Source: an uncultured Eubacteriales bacterium (GTDB lineage: Bacteria; Bacillota; Clostridia; Christensenellales; Borkfalkiaceae). Taken from it: a DNA stretch of 12,125 nucleotides. Below the pieces are notes generated by a model that made no database searches, was not told the DNA's origin, and was given only the letters and a program-made list of their open reading frames with translations. The translations under genes and the position numbers were made by a program. The stretch covers positions 1-12,125 of the forward strand of contig USHO01000031.1 in assembly GCA_900554485.1 (NCBI GenBank), in the 5' to 3' direction. This document shows positions 1 to 7,300 of the stretch, one piece after another (positions within the stretch are counted from its first letter, which is position 1; the number at the start of each line of letters is the position of its first letter).

Positions 1-638
1 GCAAGCGGCGCTACCAATTCGCTCCTGCCGGACGCATGGCTCGGATCTATTATTACGGGTAAATCCGTAATGCCTTTAAGTCGTGCCGCACCGCCGAGAT
101 CCAGCGTAAACCTGTTGGCGTTTTCAAACGTCCTTATGCCCCGCTCGCACAAAACGACGTTTTCGTTACCCTCGCCAAGAATATATTCGGCGGCAGACAA
201 CAATTCTTCCAACGTATTGCAGAACCCGCGTTTCAGAAGTACGGGTTTGCGAAGTTTTCCGACCTCTTTCAGAAGCGAAAAGTTCTGCATATTCTTTGCG
301 CCTATCTGCAGCATATCTATGTCGTCAAACATGTCGACGTCCCTCGGATCGACGATTTCGCTGACAGTCGGCAAACCGACTTCTTTCGCAACCGTAACGA
401 TAATTTTAAGCCCGTCCGCACCGAGTCCCTGAAAATCATGCGGGGACGTGCGCGGTTTATATGCTCCCGCACGCAATATCGTCGCACCGGCAGCCTTCAC
501 CGCTTTAGCGATTTCGTAAAGTCCGTTTTCGCTCTCTACCGCGCACGGTCCGGCAATATACGCGTAATGCCCGCCGCCGATAAACGCATTGCCTACGGCG
601 ATGATTTTAGATTTTTTTAATTTTTCGTCTGTATTCAT
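1..638 (-). CDS. aroF: 3-deoxy-7-phosphoheptulonate (DAHP) synthase, AroF/AroG type I beta, 3' end beyond window
   Basis: This enzyme condenses phosphoenolpyruvate with erythrose 4-phosphate to DAHP, the first step of the shikimate route to aromatic amino acids, in the cytoplasm. The reading frame is open from ATG at 638 to the left edge (212 codons seen). Family motifs appear in order: GGGHYAYIAGPCAVES at residues 21-36 with the metal-ligand Cys32, AGAYKPRTSP at 57-66, LKRG with Lys136-Arg137, ERG at 165-167, and DPSHASGR at 198-205. The protein begins almost directly at the barrel, so it lacks both the N-terminal ferredoxin-like domain of the Thermotoga enzyme and the chorismate mutase fusion of Bacillus. 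About 50-60 C-terminal residues should lie outside the window. The start is 8 bases after the yfhO stop, and its weak AGGTAG ribosome site overlaps that stop, so coupled expression from one mRNA is likely. The family call is secure; the exact symbol is not. Confidence 0.93.
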   Translation of the reverse strand, partial: MNTDEKLKKSKIIAVGNAFIGGGHYAYIAGPCAVESENGLYEIAKAVKAAGATILRAGAYKPRTSPHDFQGLGADGLKIIVTVAKEVGLPTVSEIVDPRDVDMFDDIDMLQIGAKNMQNFSLLKEVGKLRKPVLLKRGFCNTLEELLSAAEYILGEGNENVVLCERGIRTFENANRFTLDLGGAARLKGITDLPVIIDPSHASGRSELVAPL

Positions 639-646
639 ATCTCTAC

Positions 647-3388
647 CTAAATTAAATATCCGATATACTTAAAGAAGAATTTCCAGCATGCGATACCCGT
701 CGGAAAGACAAAGAAGAACATGGTCACGGCAAATACAACCGCATAAGCCGCAAGCGATATGCCTTTTGTCGAAACCGCAAATACGAGCGGTTTCTTTTTA
801 TAGATAAACCACAACACCGCAAGAAGACAAAATCCGACAGCCATACCGATAAAAATCAGCGGTATATACGGCGATTTATATTTTATCTCGACCTTATTTT
901 CGCCGTCGGTAAGCGGAATAAAAATCATATCGAGCGAATTTTCTTCCGCGGCAACGCGCCTTCCGTTGACCGATATTTCGTATCCGTCGAGATTTACATA
1001 CCCGAGGTACAGATACTGCCCGCCTTTCGCGGTAAATCCGTCAATCTCGAACCCGTTCTTTCTGAGTCTGTATCCTACCGCCTTTTCGTTTGCGGCGGTT
1101 TTAAGTTTTGCCAGCGAATTTTCCGACACAAAGTACGCCCGACAATAATCGCGGACGTCTTCTTCGGTCAACACTCCGTTATCGCGTTTTATCGTAACCG
1201 ACGACGAGGGCGATCCCGCGGAATATCCGAAATAATGATTCCCGATGTCGCCGCTCATCTGCCAATCGGACGGAAAAAACGTCGTGAAAAACGTTTCGCC
1301 GTTTTCTGGCGAATCGAAATAAATTTCATATCCGTCACCGGATTTCATCGGAGATAAATCAAGAAATTCGACACCGTCGCCGCCAAGCGACCGTATAAGA
1401 CAATCGGTAAATGCCGAAAAATCATCGGCGTTTATCAAATCGTTATCTTCGACGTCGATAACGGCGCACTGCGGAACACTGTAAATATTTTCGTAAACGA
1501 TGTAACCGCCGTATGATATGCCTGTATTTCTGAGATTCGGTCTGCCCGACGCCCGCGACGCATCCGAAGAAGAATATACGACGTATTTATACCCCAGCAA
1601 CGAGTCGGATAAAATACTGCCGCCGGTAGATTTCGTAGAATTAGTACCGTTGTTGTCGTATCTGAATTTTTGCACCGCCGTAAAATTCTTTTTGTCAGCG
1701 ATCGAATTAAAAAGAGTATCGGAATATACTCCGGTAATAAGCGGCGAATCGGACGAAACGTATTCTTTATAAGTCTTTAATCTGAAAATTTCGTCGTCGC
1801 GCTCTTTCAGAATAGAATTTATTTCGGTAAATGCCGCCAGCTTCGGCTGCGCAGTCGCGCTCACGTTCCCCGCGACCATGGAAAAACAGTAAAATATCGA
1901 TTGAGACAACGCAAGAACACATAAAAACGGCGCGACGGTTTTTACCTTTATTTTTTTCATTCCGACAAACAGCGCAAGAACGGCGAATACGATTATCGCC
2001 GTAATAAACAAAATCAACACGCCTTCCATTCCGCCGCGCGAATGAGCGAAAGACGAAAAGAAACCCGTAAAAGGCTTTTCTTTAGACCCCGTCGCTCTCT
2101 GAACCGCCGAGACGAGCGCGCTCGATTTATATGCGCCGCTCGATATAAACCAGAACAGATAAATCGCCGCAAATATGCCCAGCGCGGTCAAAATACCCGT
2201 AACGGTTATCGCGACACAGGAATTTTTCGTATCGGATGCGGCATTATCCGCCGCCGAAGAAAACTCTCCGTTTGCCGCAAGCGCTGCGACATAAGTCAGA
2301 TACGCGCTAATTATAAATCCGAAACGCAACGCATAACTGTAATACGACCCCATATTGAGGAGCAGCATACTTTCGTCGATAACGCAGGGAATAATCAGAT
2401 AAAGAAAGGCGACAAGCATAAATCTTGCTCTGCGACTTTTACGTTTGGACTTTATAAAGTAGACCACGACAAGACACAGCAGGAAAGCATCGCTGAAAAT
2501 ATACGAAAACTTTTCGTAAAGGTGTACGCTTGCCCCGCCTTCTTTATACGATTTTTCACCGAGAACCGAAAATACGCGCGAAAACAACCCTGTGTTTCTT
2601 GCCGACGAAAGCGTCGCCTTTAACGCAGGCAATAAAATCGGCATCGCAAAAAATATCGCTGCGGCAAAAGATATGACAACCCGCGAAACGACGTCTTTTC
2701 TGTCTTCGTTCTTTACGCAAAATACAGGATATAAAACGAATATCGGAAACAATGTAAAAAACGAAAAACACGCCAGCGAAAAACACGCGTATATACATAA
2801 CGTAAGCGAAACGACGAAAAGCGTAATCCTTTTTTCGTTGATAAGTTTGCCGTATCCGCTAAGACAAAGCGGCGCGTAAATCATTATGTCAAGCCACACG
2901 ATAAACGTGTTTGCGACATACAGGTAACCCGAAAACGCATACAATGCAGAAAGTACAACCGCTCCCCACTGCGGAAGATTTCTGAATCGGTTTTTCAAAA
3001 ACCGGAACATCGAAACCGCCGCACACGCGCTTTTAAGCGGAAGGACAAAACTCACCGCGTATACGGCGTTTCCCTTGCCGCCAAGCAAAAAGATAAACGT
3101 AAACGGGCTTAACGTCGAATAAGTCAGCAATCCGAAAAGATCTGACCCCAATCCCAAATGAAACGTATGGAACAATCCGCTTTCACCGGAAAGGAAATCG
3201 AAATAGTGTTCGATTGCGGGACAAACCTGAGCAAGTTGATCGTAAGCAGCCATAACGGAAGAGCCGAACGGGAAAACCCCGAAAGCCGCCTCTGCCGCAA
3301 AATAAACCGCGAATACAAATGCCGCAACGGCAAAATAACCGTAATTTTTCAGAATGAAGTTTTTGAATTTCAGATCCTGCTCGCCCAT
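647..3388 (-). CDS. YfhO-family polytopic membrane protein (probable GT-C-type glycosyltransferase)
   Basis: This is a 913-residue membrane protein. An N-terminal helix (about 17-40) is followed by the YfhO-like stretch with AAYDQLAQ (Asp50-Gln51) and a GLGSDLFGLLTYSTLSPF segment, which matches the usual 'GLG...FGL..Y..SPFN' pattern of the family. About a dozen hydrophobic helices run to roughly residue 520. A large, probably extracytoplasmic region (about 520-835) follows, then two C-terminal helices. Known YfhO proteins of Bacillus and Listeria take part in glycosylating cell-envelope polymers such as lipoteichoic acid; the substrate here cannot be read from the sequence. An in-frame TAA lies 12 bases upstream of ATG 3388, so no earlier start is possible, and no Shine-Dalgarno sequence precedes it. 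A promoter lies only 9 bases upstream of the start. The gene is followed 8 bases later by DAHP synthase on the same strand. Family call strong, function inferred. Confidence 0.88.
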   Translation of the reverse strand: MGEQDLKFKNFILKNYGYFAVAAFVFAVYFAAEAAFGVFPFGSSVMAAYDQLAQVCPAIEHYFDFLSGESGLFHTFHLGLGSDLFGLLTYSTLSPFTFIFLLGGKGNAVYAVSFVLPLKSACAAVSMFRFLKNRFRNLPQWGAVVLSALYAFSGYLYVANTFIVWLDIMIYAPLCLSGYGKLINEKRITLFVVSLTLCIYACFSLACFSFFTLFPIFVLYPVFCVKNEDRKDVVSRVVISFAAAIFFAMPILLPALKATLSSARNTGLFSRVFSVLGEKSYKEGGASVHLYEKFSYIFSDAFLLCLVVVYFIKSKRKSRRARFMLVAFLYLIIPCVIDESMLLLNMGSYYSYALRFGFIISAYLTYVAALAANGEFSSAADNAASDTKNSCVAITVTGILTALGIFAAIYLFWFISSGAYKSSALVSAVQRATGSKEKPFTGFFSSFAHSRGGMEGVLILFITAIIVFAVLALFVGMKKIKVKTVAPFLCVLALSQSIFYCFSMVAGNVSATAQPKLAAFTEINSILKERDDEIFRLKTYKEYVSSDSPLITGVYSDTLFNSIADKKNFTAVQKFRYDNNGTNSTKSTGGSILSDSLLGYKYVVYSSSDASRASGRPNLRNTGISYGGYIVYENIYSVPQCAVIDVEDNDLINADDFSAFTDCLIRSLGGDGVEFLDLSPMKSGDGYEIYFDSPENGETFFTTFFPSDWQMSGDIGNHYFGYSAGSPSSSVTIKRDNGVLTEEDVRDYCRAYFVSENSLAKLKTAANEKAVGYRLRKNGFEIDGFTAKGGQYLYLGYVNLDGYEISVNGRRVAAEENSLDMIFIPLTDGENKVEIKYKSPYIPLIFIGMAVGFCLLAVLWFIYKKKPLVFAVSTKGISLAAYAVVFAVTMFFFVFPTGIACWKFFFKYIGYLI

Positions 3389-3397
3389 GATAAGAAT

Positions 3398-3426
3398 ATT
3401 TTAGCACAAACCGCATATATTTACAA
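3398..3426 (-). promoter_or_regulatory. Sigma-A-type promoter of the yfhO-aroF unit
   Basis: Read on the minus strand, TTGTAA (3426-3421) and TAAAAT (3403-3398) are separated by exactly 17 bases, and the -10 is extended by TGC. Only 9 bases separate the -10 from the ATG at 3388. A start of transcription at the usual distance would leave a leader of about 0-4 bases, which agrees with the absence of a ribosome binding site. The TAA of the -10 box is also an in-frame stop for the gene. Confidence 0.65.
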
Positions 3427-3445
3427 GTAAACTAAATTAAAACGG

Positions 3446-3474
3446 TTGCAATTTTAATCAAAATGTTTTATACT
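3446..3474 (+). promoter_or_regulatory. Promoter of tRNA-Ser
   Basis: TTGCAA (3446-3451) and TATACT (3469-3474) are spaced by 17 bases, and the tRNA begins 14 bases after the -10. This fits a short 5' leader removed by RNase P. It is divergent from the yfhO promoter, with 19 bases between the two -35 boxes. Confidence 0.8.
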
Positions 3475-3488
3475 ATCAAAGAAAACAC

Positions 3489-3577
3489 GGAGGCTTATCG
3501 AAGCGGTCATAACGAGGCGGTTTTGAAAACCGTTTGGGCGCAAGCCCACGGGGGTTCGAGTCCCTCAGCCTCCGCCA
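3489..3577 (+). tRNA. tRNA-Ser, anticodon TGA, CCA encoded
   Basis: A complete type II tRNA. The acceptor arms GGAGGCT (3489-3495) and AGCCTCC (3567-3573) pair over 7 bp, with discriminator G3574 and an encoded CCA at 3575-3577. The anticodon stem is GCGGT/ACCGT (3517-3521 and 3529-3533, including one G-U pair) with loop TTTGAAA and anticodon TGA at 3524-3526. A long variable arm with a GGGC/GCCC stem follows, then a T-arm with GGTTCGAGTCC. The long variable arm, UGA anticodon and G discriminator are serine identity features. It decodes UCA and related UCN codons. Confidence 0.97.
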
Positions 3578-3580
3578 ATC

Positions 3581-3625
3581 AAAATCTGAATCGAATACGA
3601 AAGTGTTCGATTCAGGTTTTGCTTT
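3581..3625 (+). terminator. Intrinsic terminator of tRNA-Ser
   Basis: An 18-bp stem (3581-3598 with 3603-3620, two G-U pairs) is closed by a GAAA tetraloop (3599-3602). The 3' arm ends in TTTT, followed by GC and another TTTT. It starts 3 bases after the CCA end. The A-rich start of the 5' arm means it could also work on the minus strand. Confidence 0.85.
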
Positions 3626-3698
3626 TGCAAAAATAATTCATGCTATGCCAGCCAAGCAGACATATGTCCCATATCGCTCAAAAGCAAGGAGGTTTAAT

Positions 3699-4229
3699 AT
3701 GGAAAAGAAAAAATTCAATCGCGGAACGATGACCGGAGGCGTCGCCAGAATAGTAATCGCCTTAATTGCGGTAACAATTGCCGTTATCGTTATCTGTTCC
3801 GGTATCGATTCGCACGATTCGGACGACAAGTTCGGAACCGTATTTATGTGTCTGATCGGCGGAATTATGATTATCGCGGCAATCGGATTTATCGGCAGCG
3901 GAATAAAAATGATTATCGACGGTAAAAATTCGTTTATCGTTGCCCGTAAAGGTCATTCCGAAAACGGTAGAATAACAGATTTATCCGAAACGGAAGTAAC
4001 CGAAAACAATAACGGGTGCGTTTCCCGTTACACGATATATAACTTAAAGTTTGAATATACCGACGATTCCGGCAATTTATGCGAAAGTCAAGAACAAATC
4101 AGTCAGAACGTTTACGAAAAATTACAACAACTTACTCTCGTGCCTGTTCTCGTATACGGCGAGCGTGCGATATTCGATAAAAAAAGATTTGACAACGAAA
4201 ACAGTAAGAAAACGAACTCCGATTTTTAG
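3699..4229 (+). CDS. Small two-helix membrane protein, DUF3592-like, function unknown
   Basis: The protein has 176 residues. The start is set by a strong AAGGAGG site (3686-3692) six bases before ATG 3699; extending the frame upstream would run into the tRNA, so an earlier start is rejected. After a basic N-terminus there are two hydrophobic helices (about 16-34 and 46-68) joined by a short acidic loop (HDSDD). A soluble domain of about 100 residues follows, with the pattern GRITDLSETEV, YNLKFEYTDDSGN and LVPVLVYGE. That beta-rich order (a 'G.I' strand, a 'Y..F.Y.D..G' strand, then 'V.V.YG') resembles DUF3592 proteins, which have no assigned biochemical role. The lysine-rich C-terminus is probably cytoplasmic. 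A terminator overlaps the stop codon, so the gene appears to be a single-gene unit. No convincing promoter is visible between the tRNA terminator and its start. The gene is real; the family call is moderate. Confidence 0.75.
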   Translation: MEKKKFNRGTMTGGVARIVIALIAVTIAVIVICSGIDSHDSDDKFGTVFMCLIGGIMIIAAIGFIGSGIKMIIDGKNSFIVARKGHSENGRITDLSETEVTENNNGCVSRYTIYNLKFEYTDDSGNLCESQEQISQNVYEKLQQLTLVPVLVYGERAIFDKKRFDNENSKKTNSDF

Positions 4230-4241
4230 GAGTTCATTTTT
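4214..4241 (+). terminator. Intrinsic terminator overlapping a stop codon
   Basis: GAACTCC (4214-4220) pairs perfectly with GGAGTTC (4229-4235) around an 8-base loop, followed by ATTTTTAT. The TAG stop of the preceding gene (4227-4229) lies in the loop and first pair. A-runs upstream may let it also act on the minus strand. Confidence 0.75.
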
Positions 4242-4261
4242 ATGTTACGGTTTTTTCGTTA

Positions 4262-4282
4262 TCCGACGTATGTTTCGTCGGA
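4262..4282. repeat. 7-bp inverted repeat upstream of the protease promoter
   Basis: TCCGACG and CGTCGGA flank a TATGTTT spacer and end 20 bases before the -35 box at 4302. No T-run follows on either strand, so it is not a typical terminator. It could be a binding site for a regulator or simply a weak hairpin. Confidence 0.35.
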
Positions 4283-4301
4283 ACACATATCTCGCAATAT
4301 A

Positions 4302-4330
4302 TTGACATTCCGCCCGAAATATGCAATAAT
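4302..4330 (+). promoter_or_regulatory. Promoter of the double-protease gene
   Basis: A perfect TTGACA (4302-4307), a 17-base spacer and AATAAT (4325-4330, five of six matches to TATAAT). Transcription would start near 4335-4338, which places ATG 4347 about ten bases into the mRNA and ATG 4335 at or before its first base. Confidence 0.7.
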
Positions 4331-4346
4331 ATGCATGGTACGAAAT

Positions 4347-7300
4347 ATGCGCACATTAAAAGTTTTACAAACGAAAAACAGAAAAAAATCAATTTCTAAT
4401 ATAATATTGACCGTATTGACGATAATTTGTATTTCGGCAAGCGCGTCTTTTGCTCTGAGCAACAACAATACACTCGAAAACGATTATTTAACGCAGGTCG
4501 ACGGCAGTTTTGCGACAGATAATCCGAGTACGGAAGAAATTGTCGCGATGACTGAATACGACGGAAGAAATTACGGTCTTGTAACGCCGGTAAAAAGTCA
4601 GGGAGACACAAATCTTTGCTGGGCATATTCTTCCGTATCGGCATCGGAAACGAGTATACTGAAATCGGGAATAAACGGTAATGTAACAAGCGAAACCCTT
4701 AATCTTAACCCGATCGCGGCTGCGTACAGAATGCAAAGAAGACAATCCGATCCGTTGAACAATACCGACGGCGAATTGATTTCGGGAGATTATACCGCCG
4801 CCACAGGCACTCCGTCGAAAATCGCGACGTTGTTCTCCGGCTGGTGGGGACCTGTGTCCGGCAACGACGCGACTGTCGACCCCTTTGAGAATTCCGAATA
4901 TCGATTTGAAAATGCGATTCATATCTCGGAACATAAAGACGATTACGAACAGAGAGTTACGGCGATTAAATCGGCGATTGCCGAATATGGCGCCGTGACG
5001 TTTCAATATAACAATGCGCACAACTACGAATATTACAACCCGAAAAACGAAAAAGACAGCAATTCCTACCCTCATGCCTGCACGCTGATCGGATGGAACG
5101 ACGACATCCCCGCAATGAATTTTCAGCCCGGTGGCGCAACGAGAAACGGCGGCTGGCTGGTAAAGAACAGTTATAGCGGACTGCCCGACGGATACCCTTA
5201 TTTCTATCTTTCTTACGACAACACGAGTTCTGTATGTTATGCCTTTACATATGCAAATCGCGACGCATACGACAGAAATTATTATTATGACGGCGGTTCG
5301 GACGATTTTTCGCTACGTAACGATAAAATCGTTGCAAACGTCTATCGGGCGGCAGGCAGTGACGATCCGTGCAAAGGCGAACAGATTAAGGCTGTAAATA
5401 TCGGCATCAACGGTGAAGATTATACTCTTGAGGTCGAAATTTACAGACACCTCGATTCGCCGTTCGGGAATTCCGACGCACCCGTGTCGGGCGGCGTATC
5501 CGCCGCAATAATGCGTCGTTCTTTTAAGTACGGCGGTTTCGTGACGGTAAAATTCGACAATCCGATAACAATTGAAAAAGACGAATGGTTTTCTGTTATA
5601 GTAAGAATAACTTCGGGCAATGCGGTAATCAGGCTCGGTTACAAAAACGGCAGAGATCTGTCCTATGCGGGAACGTCGACGGGATATTCAAAACTCGGCA
5701 ACTTTGTCGGAAGAATAAAGGCATATACTTCCCTGTGCGATTCCGAACCGGGTGAAGACTGGAATTTTACCAATCTGGTGGTATTCGCAAAATTTAACGG
5801 CGAAAGCGAATTTATCGACGACGTTTACGAAAATACGAAAGTCAGAGACATCATCGACAACACATATTCAAACAGTTATTATTCGGTCAAGGATTATTTC
5901 GCCAATATATCGGGCGGCAAAGTCAAAATGAAGACCCTGTATCTGTTCGACGGCAACGGTTCGGTTACTTTGTCGAAAAAACGCGGATACTATTTTCAGA
6001 AGAGCGACGAAAATCCCGACGGATACGACGGCAACGGTACCGACAGAACGGTCGATCTGCGATACGATTGGAGCGAATCGTTAAACCGGGCTTTGAACGC
6101 CGGAAATTTACCGCGCAGTGCGGACGGCAACTCCGTATATCGCATATCGGATCTCGATAAAAACGGCGACGGGAAAATCGACTGCATAACCGTAATATAC
6201 AAAAATTCCCCATCGACCGTAAATACGTCGTGGGCGGCGCCGTTATGGAATTATCAGGATTATACTTCGGGTGTAGAGATAACCGAAAACGGAAAAACGT
6301 ATATCGGCAACGCTTACGTTCAGTTGACGCTTTCGTACGAAAACGATTCGGGATCCGTACTTTATAAAGCCGAGGACGACTTGCCGATCGTGGCGCCGTC
6401 GGTAATATGTCACGAAACCCTGCACGTTTTCGGGCTTAAAGATCTTTACCGTTCGGATTTATCGAGCGAAATCGGATTTATGTCGGTTATGGGAAAAGGA
6501 ATTTCGCCGATAGCGCAATCGATTTCGGTTAAAGAGGCGGAAGACCTCGGTTTCGTAAACGAAAAGCAGATAAAAACTCTGACGTCTTCGGGAACGTACA
6601 ATTTACAACCGTTCGCCCCGTCATCCGATGGCGTAGTAGCGTATAAATTCGATCTGCCTGACGGAGAAAAAACTTTATATCTCGAATATCGCGACTTCGA
6701 TTCTCAGCGAAACAAATATGACGACAAAAATAAACGGATACACTATTGCGGCAACGGCAGCCTGTCGGTGGAACAAAAATATCCGAAAAGCGGACTTGTA
6801 TGTTATATGGTCAAAACGGGAATGAAATTTCCGTCTAACCAGCATACGGTCGGCGAAGACTGGAATTATTACGTCGTTTCCGGCGGAATACAATCCACGA
6901 AAATCGACTGCGCGTTAGGAATAAACGATTATATCGATCTTACGGAAAATCTAAGCGTCGAAGTTAAAAATATATCCGACGGAGTTTTGACTTTTACCGT
7001 CTGCGGCGATGCGTTCAATCCCCTGCCCGAACATCGGCATAATCTCGTAAAATACGAAGAAGTTAAAGCCACATGCACCGTCGACGGACGAAAAGCGCAT
7101 TACGAATGCATCGGGTGCAACAAATTGTTTGAAGACGAAGACGCAGAAAAAGAATTAAACGAAAGCGATCTTGTCATTCCTGCCGGACATCGGCTTATTG
7201 AAATTTCCGCCGTCGGCGCAACTTGTCTGACGAACGGTAAAAAGGCATATTTTAAGTGTGAAAATTGTAACAAATCGTTCATAGATTCGTCGGCGACGCA

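Noticed and set aside
70..432. 120-codon plus-strand open frame
   Set aside because: It is the complement of the DAHP synthase coding region, whose conserved motifs run through the whole stretch.
2042..2623. 193-codon plus-strand open frame
   Set aside because: It lies antisense to yfhO, its product is arginine-rich and low in recognisable motifs, and the yfhO frame explains the region fully.
3534..3698. Longer version of the two-helix membrane protein starting at TTG 3534
   Set aside because: It would start inside the tRNA and read through its terminator; a strong AAGGAGG site marks ATG 3699.
4242..4346. Start of the double protease at ATG 4242
   Set aside because: Although AGGAG lies nine bases before it, that sequence is part of a terminator, a strong promoter lies downstream, and the signal peptide would begin some 50 residues in. 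It is kept as an alternative in the findings.
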